From: Eutreptiella sp. 'Long Island Sound 2002'
Taxonomy: Eukaryota > Euglenozoa > Euglenophyceae > Eutreptiales > Eutreptiaceae
Assembly (NCBI GenBank): GCA_964036045.1
Contig: OZ038378.1
Location: 39,619,228-39,683,227, forward strand
DNA: 64,000 nucleotides
Direction of reading: 5' to 3'
A program made the translations under genes and the position numbers. Shown one piece after another: positions 10,711 through 22,216 of this stretch. Within the stretch, counting starts at the first letter, position 1. Each line of letters starts with the position of its first letter. The notes under the pieces were generated by a model, which did no database searches, was not told the DNA's origin, and worked only from the letters and a program-made list of their open reading frames with translations.

Positions 10711-11815
10711 CTCCCCCCCCATGGGGGGCTTTTAATTGGGGGGCCGGGGAATGGGGCCCCGCCCCCCTCTAAAAGCAGTCCTTATGCCATTATATACAAT
10801 GCGCGCGCCGAAACGAAACATATCCCAAAAGTGTACGATGCAGCCCCTCCAAATGACCGCCTCAAAGAGCTGATTTGCGCCGTCGTATTTGTTTCGATTA
10901 ATCATGGCTGTTTTGCAAAGTTAGGACATTTACAAGGTTTTAACTTCTTTACCAGCATCCACTGATTCCATATAAGCTAGGGATGCGATTTAAAGGTGCA
11001 CCAGCAAAGTTGAGGTGCCGAACAACACTATATATAAGCCACAGGCTCCAAATCTCAAGAAATCTATTTGACATATCATTTATTTGCTGTGCACGGATGC
11101 ATTTCGCAGTCGCCGGCATTTGCGATCTTTCATTTTGACTGTCCAAAGTGAAATCGGGCTACCATGCACCAAATTTGGATCTAAGACCAGATTTATAAAT
11201 GATTCTGAAAGCCTCGTGTTGCTGTTCAATCGAGAAACCGCCGTCGTTTTGTTTTAGCATCGCTTTTCGATTTGACGGTTTTCAGCGCCCACAGCTGCCT
11301 TTTTCAAGCTCAAGAATGGAAAGAACAACCCCAAAATGGCCAAAATTGATCTTGATTTGGTCAAAATCCGATACAATAGGCCCGAGTTATGAATATGTCA
11401 ATTGTATGCTATTTGCACCCTGTATCGCTAATCTTGCCCAATGCACCCTCCCTGTCCTTGCGCTGCTAGCTTAAACATAAGGCAAAGGAGTGTTTTTGCG
11501 TTTGTTTGTCACCACCCGGCTCAATTTCCGACATAGAAAAGTGACCCGAAAATGGCTAAAAACGTAATAAGGCTTTTCTTTTGATGGTGCTTTGCACCAG
11601 CAAAGGAAAAGCCACACCAAGCACGAAAGACGAAGGATTCATTTAACCTTACTTTTCCACACCCTCCGCAACATATCATGTATCATTGCTTCATTGAAAT
11701 TTCCTCAACATGCTCATCTTTCTTTGTTATAATACGTGATCATGCACGTGCATATCGTGCAATCTGAATTCGTCGTCTGACAGATACCCTTCGGAGGCGA
11801 TCACAGCCCGCACAC
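10711..11815. other. Non-coding unique sequence, AT-richer
   Basis: After a short GC-rich C/G-run segment (10711-10780) the sequence becomes AT-rich and holds only short open frames without recognisable domains. No repeats shared with the rest of the window were noticed. Confidence 0.5.
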
Positions 11816-11819
11816 TGCC

Positions 11820-13030
11820 CTTCCCAATCTCGTGGAGCCCCCCTCCGCTTGTTCTGTCCCGGTTTATCCAGTCCAGGTTGTCTGGCTGCCACTTGTCCCC
11901 GGATGATCCAGTCCGGGGGGGTTGGCTCCTGCTGCCTGTTCCGCCCCAGGTGATCCAGTCTGGGGCGTCTGGGGTCCTTTCTTCGCATTTTGCTGTCGTT
12001 TTGTTCTTGCCGCTCCTTCTTTTTTTGCCCCGGATCATCCAGTCCAGGGCATTACATGGCCTCCTCACCGCAACGCCGCATCTCCGTGGCCTCCTGCCGG
12101 TCTCATCTTCACTGCATCTCCTCGGGCTCCTCCTCTTTGCTGCTGCACTGCCTCTTCTCGGCCTCGTCTTCTTATTTGCTGCGCTGCATCCCCACGGCCT
12201 TGTCCAGTTGTGTGCATCTCTGCATCACCACAGCCTTGCCCTCATAATGGTTTCACTGCAACTCCTTGGCCTCGTCTGCATCACCGCTTCTCTGAATCAC
12301 CATGGCCTTGCCCTCATGGCCGCATCTCTGCATCAGCGTGGCCTTATTCTCCGGACTGCCTCTCTGTTTTCCCTTCGCCCCGCCACATCTATGCTGCACC
12401 GCATCTCCTTGGCCTCGTCCTCAGCCCTGTATCACTTCTCCTCCATGGCGTTGTTCTTTGTGCTGCTTCCGGACCTGTCCGGGGAGTGGTGGGTCCTCCT
12501 GCTCAATCCGCCCCAGACCATCCTGCCCAGGGCATCTGGCCTCTTCTCCCCGGATGATCCTGTCCTGGGGGTTGTGGCCGCTCCTTCTTGTTCTGCCCCG
12601 GATGACCCAATCCAGGGCGTCTCCCGCGACTGGCCCCAGGATGATCCAGTCCGGGGGGCGGCGGCTCCTGCTGCTTGTTCCGCCTCGGATGTTCCAGTCC
12701 GGAGCGTCCGCCGCCACTTGTCCACGGATGATCCAGTCCGGGGGGCGGCGGCTCCTGCTGCTTGTTCCGCCCCGGATGATCCAGTCCGAGGCGTCAGGTC
12801 TCATTGCCCCGCTTGTTGCAGTCCTTTCGTTTTGGCCACTCCTTCTTGCTTTGCCCCGGATGATCCAGTCCAGGGCACTCCTTGCCCTCGTCTCCGTTTC
12901 GCTGCTTCTCCATGGCCTCTCCACGGTCCCCCATTCTCTGCATCTCCACGGACTCCTCCTCTTCGCTGGTTCACTGCTTCTCCTCGACCTCATCCTCTTG
13001 GCTGCTGCTCTGCTTCTCCACGGCCTCGCG
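11820..13030 (+). repeat. Composite repeat copy C: 36-bp arrays and dense stem-loops
   Basis: Stem-loops with a GATGATCCAGTCC-like core lie at about 11866, 11896, 11944, 12029, 12508, 12548, 12596, 12633, 12683, 12721, 12769 and 12855. Between them (about 12050-12460 and 12880-13030) is a 36-bp array. One frame reads a 12-residue periodic peptide with the pattern A-S-L-H-H-H-G-L, for example ASLNHHGLALMAASL. Layout and sequence match copy A. The periodic peptide follows from a repeat length divisible by three and is not good evidence for a gene. Confidence 0.78.
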
Positions 13031-13234
13031 GCGCTGCGCTCTGTGCGGGGCGGCCCCTTGGAGGGCGCCCCTCGCCGGCTTGGGTGTTGCCTGGCACAGC
13101 CTCCCGTGCCTTGGTTGTGTGCTTGTGGTGCGCGCTGTCGGGGTTTGCGGGACCCGGCGGCCGTTGTTGCCTGGCACCTGGTCCGGTTGGCCGTCGCCGT
13201 GGTGCCTTTCCCCATCCTGGCGGCTCGCGCCGGA
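13031..13234. other. GC-rich spacer before truncated PLE
   Basis: A GC-rich stretch of about 200 bp with no stem-loop repeats and no recognised coding sequence. It ends where homology to PLE copy 1 begins at TTCTATCTGCTTGCATGG. Confidence 0.5.
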
Positions 13235-13650
13235 TTCTATCTGCTTGCATGGCATGGACTTAGAGGAGCGCTGGCTTTCTTTGGCTACTCCAGACGCCCG
13301 TGGCTCACTGCACCCCCGGTCAAGTGGAGACACAAGTGCTCAGTGATGAATTTCAGGAGACATCGAATCGGCGATGAGGGAAATGAAGACTTTGGTCGGG
13401 TGGGTTGGGCCTTTTTTCCCCCACAGTTTTTGTACTGCGTGCACCGCATCACTGATGCATTGCACTGTCTTGGTCTAAATTGGTTTGACGCATTTCATCC
13501 TGTGTTCCTTACTTGCCTCGGACCCCATGTTTTGCTATAGTGAAGCCGTCGCCGAATCTGAAAGAACATTTCAATGAGTTTCGGTCACGCGCGCTCACTC
13601 AAGGCGCAGGCAACAACTTGTGAATGCATTATTCTGTGCGATGGCGCTAT
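13235..13650 (+). mobile_element. Penelope-like element copy 2, left arm (5'-truncated, interrupted)
   Basis: Homologous to copy 1 from 3291 onward. It encodes the last 100 or so residues of the PLE protein, including APPVKWRHKCSVMN and IGDEGNE, up to a stop near 13540, followed by the pseudo-LTR. The PLE sequence stops at GGCGCTAT (13650), where the large LTR element begins. It resumes at 27212 with GCTATGAAAC and then TTCTGATCGTTGACTGC. This copy is truncated at its 5' end, as is usual for target-primed insertions, and was later split by another element. Confidence 0.85.
13646..13650. repeat. Target-site duplication, left
   Basis: GCTAT directly before the element end TGTAAAAC. The partner is at 27212-27216, directly after the other end. 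Both lie inside PLE tail sequence. Confidence 0.65.
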
Positions 13651-13685
13651 TGTAAAACTTCACCTACGGCTCAAATCGTTTTACA
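13651..13685. repeat. 35-bp LTR tip with 8-bp inverted ends
   Basis: Begins TGTAAAAC and ends GTTTTACA, an exact 8-bp inverted repeat, with CACCTACGGCTCAAATC in the middle. A near-identical copy is at 17571-17605. Confidence 0.85.
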
Positions 13686-16157
13686 GCTGTTCTGGGGCTA
13701 CCATCCCCGGGTCGACCTTCTCCAAGCCCATGCGGCCTCCTCTCATGCACGCGTAGCACAAGCAGAAGACCACTCACATCCACATTGAGTCCCTCAACTC
13801 AGTGAGCATCCATCGGGATTGCGAAATCGAAGCAATCCCTTTGAGGTCTAAACAACAAAGGAAAGAAAGCATGTACAAAAGGTCATAGGAACATGTAAAA
13901 CCTCCCAAACATGTCCCGGTTAGGGTAAGGTACAGAAATCAACATAGGTCACAAAGGAAGAGGCATCAAGGCAGGAGAGGGGGGGACAAAGGGAGCCCAC
14001 TCTCCCACTCAGCACATCCTGGGTAGCCTGATTCAGGATCCCCAAGGAGGAAGAACAAAACATGCAAAAACAACAAGACATCGGTAAGGCCCATTGGCTG
14101 TCAAAGCCTACCCTGGTGGGGGGGGTGTCACTCTTAAATCCCGGCACTACAGGACCCCAGTAGCGGGGGTTTAGTGCCTACACTCACTCACCATCCTCCC
14201 CAAATATCCCAACTGAAGTCCCCTTGGGGCAGGAGATAGCCCCATCACACCACCGTAGGGGGGTGGTGGTCCCGGGTGCCTAGAAATTCTGTGGAAAAGG
14301 GGGTAAAGTGGTATATCACCCATACCACCTCAGGATCCTACATCCCAAAGGGAAACAAGGGTAGTTGGGGGTAGCCAGGACCTCCACCCTGACACACGTA
14401 GAGGGGCAGGACCCAACTCCACGCGGGCTCTGAGGCCTAGCATGGGAAGCAGGGTACAAAAACAGGCAAAACGAAAAATCAGAGGTTACCCACTTCAACA
14501 CACTGTCCCGCCGAGGCAAAGGGAATTCAAAGGATTCCATGTGGGCACATCCAAAGGGCATCAGTCAAACATTATGCCCACCAGATATCCGAGTCTGTCT
14601 CCCTGATACCGTGTCACTGTCACAAGTCTGGTAGGCTGCGCACTTTGGTGAAATTCCCCTTAAGTGAAAAACAAGGGAGAAAAGAATGCAAATAACTCCC
14701 GCATAGGGTCAGCCTAAGGTCGAGGGAAGTGCATGCACGAAGGATCTGGGGAGGAGTTGATTGTCCTAAAAGGGTTGCCCCTACCTCTCCCTCAGGTTGG
14801 AGCAGGGCAACAAACTCCAATACCCACTTTTTGAGGTCATTTTTGGGGACCTCAAAAAGGGCTTATGCATACATTCCTGAGTCAGATTTGAAGTCCAAAT
14901 TGAGGCGACATATGTGTTGGTCCGATCCTATAAGGGTAGGCCATAACCCAAACTCCTCAAATATATTAAAAATTGACACTGATGAGAGGCCATGGGTAAC
15001 ATATTGGCCCAAATCGAGAAGATGGCCTATCTTTTCCATGGCCCAGAAGTGACCTCATGAAATTTGGAATTTTCAACAAAATTCCAGAGAAAATTCAAAA
15101 CAGTGAACCTGTGTACCAGTAACCTTCCAACAAATGCTCAATACAAAGTAGAGAGCACCATTGAAACATAGGAAAATCCCCCAAGGTCCAACTCTTCATG
15201 GGTTCTATACTGTTTACCCGCCAAGTGACTACATGACAGGGTGGTTTTCAGGGTCGATAATGTACATCTCTGGGACCATGTAAAACCACTATCCTATACA
15301 CTTGGCAGACTTGGTTCCAATGGATTGGGTAAGTGATAGGGCATACCGACACAAGTTCAAATACCCAAAGTACACCCATTGGAGAGGTCTTGGGTCAAGG
15401 ATCAAGGAGATTTGGCCCAAAGACCCAAAAGAACCAAGTGAATGAAGTGAACACACAAAATTTGAAATCTCCGAAACGTTTTACAGATTGCAATCGAGTG
15501 GCAAGCTCAAAGTGAGTTATAACCAAGTAAAAGCATGTACGTGGAGTGGAAAGCATGTTCTTTCATTAGAATCAACAACTGGGCTCGAACTCAACATGTA
15601 CATGAAGATATGAGTTCAAAAAGTCAACCCATAACTGAGTAAATTTGGGCAATGTTCACATGACCAAATTTACTACAAGCGAAAATTGACCAAAATGGCA
15701 CATAGAAAATTGGTGGTAGCGTAAGGGAAAAAATCGGCGACAACCTATGGTGACCATATATGATTAGTAGGGACCATGGAGACCACGAATGATTCAGGGT
15801 TCGACCGAAAACTCAATAGTAGTGGATCTCCATGGTCACCACAAGTGAACACATGAAAAAACAAAAATTCAAGACACAATCACCAAAATTTTTGTGTGGC
15901 CCTATGTACAATGAGTCACGGCCGAACAAAGTACATTAACGAACGTGGACTTATGCCACAACACGCACAAACAATACTTAGACTCGAACTGGACGCGAGC
16001 TTGGAGATCCAAGCTCGAAAAGTAGGCCCATGACAGGCCAAAAATGAGTGATTTTTGGCATAAAATGACTATGCCAAAATGAGCTCAAAAAAGTTTAAAA
16101 CTTCGAACCAAAAGATGTCAAAAGCATCGAAACGCAACCAAAACTCGAACATATATT

Positions 16158-16236
16158 GTTCGTACTCACCAAGTACGAACAAAATGAGCTCTTACTTATT
16201 TTCCGTCGCCACTATATCTTGGAGATATAGTGGCGA
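16158..16236. repeat. Two adjacent stem-loops in the LTR
   Basis: The first has 9-bp arms GTTCGTACT and AGTACGAAC around CACCA. The second has perfect 13-bp arms TCGCCACTATATC and GATATAGTGGCGA around TTGGA (16206-16236). The second is preserved exactly in the other LTR at 25971-26001; the first has one mismatch there. Possible roles are a transcript terminator or processing hairpin, or an RNA packaging signal. The function is unknown. Confidence 0.8.
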
Positions 16237-17472
16237 ACTTTGAGCACATGAAAACAAAGTGCTCAAAATGTCGAAACTAAAATTGACGCCAAAAATCACC
16301 AATGGCTCAAATGGACTCGAACCAAAGTGATAATGAAACGGGAGACTCGTTGCTATGACACCAAAAACGAAATTACGGAAAAACACGACAATGACGCGAC
16401 ACACAAACTCGACAAAGTGGCATCATGAACACAACGAAAATGCACTATTTATGCATGAAAGTGGGTCCCACCATGGAGTGTGGTGACCCACCACGACCAT
16501 ATCTCGACATTGCACAGGGAAGGAAAGCCAAACCAAAATGTATACCAATGTTGGCTTCACCCTGGAATCATCGAAATCAACTTGAGCTTGAGACTCACCA
16601 TGCTCTCTTCACCACAACCAAAACTCAATTCAATCTTAATAATTAAGGCATATCTCCAAACTGGCTTGCAACTCACACAAACAAATAACATACCATTGTA
16701 GAGGAGAGTCATGCCATTCCATTGCATCTCTTCTCAAGAGGAATGGATGGAAAATCTCAATTTACGGTTAGGTTGAAGTGACTACATGAAATGCGTAAGA
16801 TATGCATGCCATGCCTAATCTAACAATGGGGGGTAAAAGAAAAAGGCACCGTAAGGTGCCGGCAACGATGCCTAAGCTATCCCTATACTTTAAATGGCTG
16901 GGCATCATGACGTTAGGGGGTTTTTGAAAATAGTGGCACCGGAACCTGAACTTTTAATTCCCTATCATAAACTAAGTGTTGACTATTACAACCGTGCAAT
17001 CAGGAATTAATTCAGGTCAACAGGATGGACTTTCCATAAAGGCCAGTTCATGGTCTCGCGATTTGGGTCGCCAGATCCCAACTGGCAGTTCGCCCGCGAA
17101 TCGGCGCGACGCCGGTTCACCACCAGGCCGCTGCCAATATCTAACTTCTGTACCTATGCGAATTTAAGGCAAATTCGCATAGGTATCAACAGGGCAATGA
17201 ATTCCCTAATGATGTATACAAAAGCGGCGGAGAAACACGCCGAGTTCCCTGATATCCCTACTGCAGGCTCAAGTCAAAAGACCAATGAGAGGAAAGGTTA
17301 AGGGGGGATGAAGGCTAACAATATCCCCTATCAAGTCCCATAGTGTGGGCCTTTAATAGGCTACACAAAGGGATGACGGGGGTCAGCACAAGGAGGAGTA
17401 TGTGTCCCCATAACCGGGGATCAGGCCCCACAGGGGGGGCCGAGGGGCGCAGGGCATGACGGAAACCAAACA

Positions 17473-17485
17473 CTCCCCTCCCTAG
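17473..17485 (-). promoter_or_regulatory. Polypurine tract before the minus-oriented 3' LTR
   Basis: The plus strand reads CTCCCCTCCCTAG after LTR end CCAAACA, so the minus strand reads a purine tract AGGGAGGGGAG directly upstream of LTR start TGTTTGG. This is the expected primer position for plus-strand DNA synthesis and supports the minus orientation. Confidence 0.65.
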
Positions 17486-17570
17486 CTCAACGACACCGTT
17501 GAAGCGGAAAAAACAAAGGTGGTGATGTCGTGACCCAGAACCAGGAAAAAACAGGGATGGGATGGGTGGG

Positions 17571-17605
17571 TGTAAAAATTCACCTACGGCTCAAATCGTT
17601 TTACA
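17571..17605. repeat. Second copy of the 35-bp inverted-ended motif
   Basis: Starts TGTAAAAATTCACC and ends CGTTTTACA; it differs from 13651-13685 by one base in the left arm. On its right is CTCCCCTCC, resembling the polypurine-tract complement that follows the LTR at 17473. An imperfect inverted partner lies at 17662-17688 (AAAAACGATTTTAGCCGTG), so a larger hairpin is possible. Confidence 0.75.
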
Positions 17606-20600
17606 CTCCCCTCCTCAGCCCAGCAATCGTGCTGGCGAAAACTGACACGGAAAAACGATTTTAGCCGTGTGGTGTCCCTCTGCCCATCAGTGCTTCTGTT
17701 GGGCTGAACTATCAGGTTAGCACAACAACCTACTGCAGTTCTACACATTCAAATGAAAAACAAACAACACAGAAAGTCAATCAGTTAAAACTCAAGGTAT
17801 GCTGTGACAGGAGGAAATGGTTTAGGCATGCCATCATTATCCTCTGTCCAGCACCTATCCAGATTGAAGACTGAATGTTCTATCAAGACAATGGCTGCCC
17901 ACTTCCATGAAGGAAGGGCCCACGTGCCAACAGTGGGTGAAAAAAAAGAAACAGATGACAGTCCATTCAGTGGGCTGGGACCCATACCTTCAGTGGGCGT
18001 TAGATCCCATCAACCCCAACAATGCAGAGAACAACAATGTACAGATTGCTACTGATCATCCAGGATCAGTCAGGATTCAGGGTAGAGGTACTGCAGAGGC
18101 TATGCCAGCGCCTGCAGTGCCTGGATTTAGTCAGACTACTTGCAGCATACATATTTCAGTCAGAATACTCAGCATACCTTACTTCAGTTTCACTCAGGGA
18201 CACCAAAAGTTCCTGTACTCATACCACAAGCAGTGCTGTTTACAGCCACAGCCTCCACAAGAGCTTACATTAGGGGGAAGCTTTGAGGTGCCCCCTTAGC
18301 CATGGCGGCTCTGTGGACTATTTCAGGAAGTTGCTGCGACCGTTTATGCACCTCAGACTGGTCCAGTGTCAACCCCCTGCAGCTGCCAGGTTTCTGGCCG
18401 ATACCTGGGTTCACATGGCCATTTCCCCTCGTAACCCTATCCCTGGTTACCCAGCCATGGGATTGTACAAGAACTGACCCAACTTGGTCATCAGTGGATC
18501 TTCTGGACCGGTCTGACTCCAAGACCTTACACTGCTGCAGTGCAGAACAGACTCTTCAGGGCCTCTTGGTGTTGGTGCTGCACCAGAAGGCCAGAAAAGT
18601 CCTCTTAACAGCCCATGTGTTGGGGATGTCCACAGCCCCAGTGGCTGCAACCTACGCACTGTACTGGGTTCTGGACTCCACTCCAACACTGAATGTGCTG
18701 CCTAAGTACACGTATATGGTGGGTGCTCCGCATATGGGGGCCTGCACTTGACTGCACTACCCAGCGGGTCCCGCTGTTTGCAGTCCAACAACCTGTTTCT
18801 TCTTTGATTGGCCCTTCTAGTTGTGTTTGGGTGTTGGCGACCCCGAGCAAGGGGACTGCTGCAGTTTGGGAGCCAATTTCAGGCACACATAGGCTGGACA
18901 CTACCCTGTGTTGCTGCCAGTCTGGGGCCTATCTGCCCAAGTTGGTGGCCTGGGCGTGTCAGCTCCATACGGACAGCAATTATGATTGTATATGTATCAG
19001 TGGGAGATGGGTTGAGTGCCCATCTCCTGTGGTAGAGGAAGAGCGATTACTGTAGGCGTATGGACCCAGGATATGGAGGTCGTACCGCCTCAAGTCCAGA
19101 CCTGATGGTCTGATGGACTACTTTGGCTTAACGGCTCCCCTTGGATCCTGAATTACATCCTGATGAATGTATTTACTATGGGTGTCCCAACCTCTGCCTG
19201 CAGGACAGGGGGGTACAGAAGATATGACATACATATGCACATATAAGGGAAAGGAGAAAACCTACACATTCCCCAGAGCCCCAGAGACTTGCAACTGGGC
19301 GGTCTGGTTCCCAGAACCCCAGAGACTTGCAACTGGGAGGTCTGGTTTGGTACTGTGGGTAGGCAGCGCCCACAGTGAGATGTCAGGACACTTCAGATCA
19401 CAGTCAACACATCACTACTACACCCGAAAGCAAGACACACTTGGCTCAGGCAGGCAGGTAGGCATCAGCTGTCCACATACGGCCTACACTTGGGGGCGCT
19501 GTAAGAAGACTACCCCAGACCGGGGACTCCCCTAAGGTTGACTTGGGGTTCCCACTGAGTGCAGGTCCTCCAGACCCTCGCAGGGTAACCACAAGGCTGT
19601 GGTGGCACTCTTTGACGATGCGTGAGTGCATTCATAAGGTAGATTGTCCGTCTACCCGGGAATAATAGACCTTGCTGGATCTGGTGGGCCCCCACTGGAG
19701 GACATTGTTCACCCCCTGCTGCCAAGCACACTCCTCACACGCACTCCACTCACCAACTCACACATTCCGCGGTGTTCCAGCGGGCTGATGGGGCGTTTCG
19801 CCGTGGTCTCCTAAGAGGCCACGGTTGGAGCTAAGCTGGACGGCAGGACACCGTCCTGCCGGTCCCTAAGGTCCATGACACTGACGTTCATGGCACCACG
19901 CTCATGCCCTCATCACCCGAGAGAGACTCGAAATCCTGCTCAGGGGCAACCAATCCTGGCACAGGCCGCGATCATCTTGGTCAAGTCCCCAGAGACTTGC
20001 AACTGGGCGGCAGGACCTTGATCGGACGGCTCTGGCTGGATAGGAAAGGGGAAAGGAAAAAAGAAGGAGGGGATGTCGTCGACCATCACCTCCTTGGTGC
20101 GGTCACAGTCCGTCACAGCTGCCAGGACCCGTACGCTGCAGCGACAGGGCTCACCGGTCGTTGGCACTTCAGGCTTTTCTGGCTGTGCAGACTAGGGTGC
20201 CTTCACCTGAGAGCACAATCCAGCCAAGGGGGACGTCATAATGCATAGGGCGTCCACGAGCTGTGGGTCGCCCTTTGCTGGCATCGCAGCAGGGGGAGTA
20301 TCTTATTCAATCCACCCTCTGGAACTCTGTGAAATCCCAGCCTGGGTGGCTATACTCCCGGACGGGGCGAGCAGGACTGATATGCTGTTAGCATAGCCCC
20401 ATTCATCGGATGGGGACTCTGGGTTACTGCTCTCAGGGGTAGTCCCAGTCAGTCTTTGGACCTCATTCAGTCCTTCGCTCAAGCCCTGTTCAGGTGTGAA
20501 TCCTGCTGGAGTCAATGGCAGCAAACTGCTCAGCATTTCTGGACAAATGGGCGTGGCATCAGGACCAATCTCACAGTGGGTCCCTGCCGGTGGTTGCGAA

Positions 20601-22216
20601 ACCTGTAGAGGTCTCACCATTCTGTCCTTGCCTGCTGATTGTGTGTTCACAGGTGTGTATGTGGGATTGACGTCCAACCGTCGGGGTAGCCACCAGCTTT
20701 CGCTGGGCATCCCTGACTCAGACCCAATAAGGAGCGGAAAGAATAGGTCTTGAGTGGGTTGGCATGTCATGACATCCTGAAAGCCAGGGGTCTCGCCAGA
20801 GCACCCCCTACCTTCTCATCCATGCCATCTCATGCCCAATCACTAGGTCCATGGCACTCAGTCCATGGCACCCTGGGCATATTCTACCCAATCAGCAGGG
20901 CTAAGGCATAGGGTCCATGATCCCAGACCCCAGATCCAGCCATACCTCAGGGTAACGTCCCTCCGGTGTCCCAACACCGCCTCCCTTATGGAGGGCTGGC
21001 ACCCCGAAGGGTCCAACCCCCTGGCGTCGCCTTCATGCGGGGTATATCCCGCCGTACCCACCTGTATTCCTCCGGCGCGACTCGTAGATCGCTGCCTGGG
21101 TACTGTCCTTGCGGGGGGTCCAAAATTGGCATTAATAAAATTTGAAAAACTGGTCCCCTCGCTGGGCGCGCCATGCTCTGCCTTCCTCAGGGTCTGTCAC
21201 CCACTGTCCTTCAGGATATTGGTGGGGCTGCCCTGGTCAAGGCCTTCCCCCTCCATTTGTGGTCACTCCCCTCCCCAACGGTTTCCAGCGCTTCGCGCTA
21301 CTCCCACCCCGCCTTGGCACTGTGCCCTGCAGTGGTGCTCCTGGTTTACCTGGTCCCTTCGTGTCCGGTTGCCCCACTTGCGCAGATATGCGCTCCGGTC
21401 GCCCTTAGCCCACTACTCCCATCATCAGCCACATCCTGTGCAGCCTCCGGGCTGGGAAGTGCCATGAGGATACCCACACAGCACCCGGCTCAGTGTGACA
21501 GTAATGTCCCACTGGTGATAGGACGTGGGGCTCCCTTCCACTCGGTGACCTGGCACTCCCATGGCACCATAGCTGGCCCATGCACTGGGGGGGGGGGGGT
21601 CCCCACAGGGGTAGGGCGTCCTGACCTACCCCTCACAACTGCAGGTCCATGGCACTCAGTCCATGGCACCAATGAGGCATTGAAAAATGAGGTACAGGTC
21701 CCATACCAACCTGGGCTTTCGCCTGCGGCACTTAACCTTAAGGGGGGGGGCAGGTTCTGATACTGAAACTGGTGACCTATCTTGACGACGAACTGCCCCG
21801 GTCGCGGTCCACCCCTAAAGGGCATTTCTATCCACCCACGGACTGAGAAAGGAAGTGAAAGAAACTGGAGACAGGCCGATTGCAACGGCTCAGGCCCCAC
21901 ATCACCACAGCTGCAGATTTTCTGGGGCTCTGGCCATCATAGGCTGACATACCCCTATAGACACTCAGAATCGGCCATTGCACTGATTCCTATGTACAAC
22001 AGTGGCATAGACCGGTTGCGACGGCTCGAGCCCAACATGGATCAATCCTGCTGACAAACACAAAAAGTAACACCCTGCAGGTCTGCTGGTTTCTGCTCCC
22101 GTCTGGTGGATCCCCGTTACCCACAGGGACCCCTATAAACATCCAGACTGGGCTGAAAACCAGAAACCAGATCTGCATATAACTTAATGCTCGTCTTGGC
22201 AGGGTAGTGTCACTCC
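17606..22216 (-). other. Internal region of the LTR element without recognisable genes
   Basis: About 4.6 kb with only short open frames and no RT, integrase or protease motifs on either strand. A short piece at about 17926-17953 (CAACAGTGGGTG followed by eight A and GAAACAG) resembles 48488-48516 near the 3' side of the decayed minus-strand gypsy element, so parts may derive from a related element. A run of about 12 G lies at 21586-21597. Confidence 0.5.

Larger units (their letters stand above)
13651..17472 (-). repeat. 3' LTR of the pol-less LTR element
   Basis: Nearly collinear with 23469-27211, with small indels and scattered substitutions. It starts TGTAAAAC and ends CCAAACA on the plus strand. 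Only this copy has the extra terminal 35 bp (13651-13685). Many short shadow ORFs occur in both copies in step with each other but carry no domain. Two strong stem-loops sit at 16158-16181 and 16206-16236. Confidence 0.8.

Noticed and set aside
11878-13540. Long plus-strand open frames (up to 461 aa) through the composite repeat
   Set aside because: Two frames overlap through the same repeat. The periodic peptide follows from the 36-bp unit, and only the last 100 residues (PLE tail) have real homology.
13653-17600. Dinoflagellate spliced-leader relic in CCTACGGCTCAAATCG
   Set aside because: Only a few bases resemble the leader and in the wrong order; no match to the full leader was found in the window.
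21586-21597. Run of about 12 G as a G-quadruplex regulatory site
   Set aside because: A single homopolymer in a gene-free repeat interior, with no neighbouring gene to regulate.
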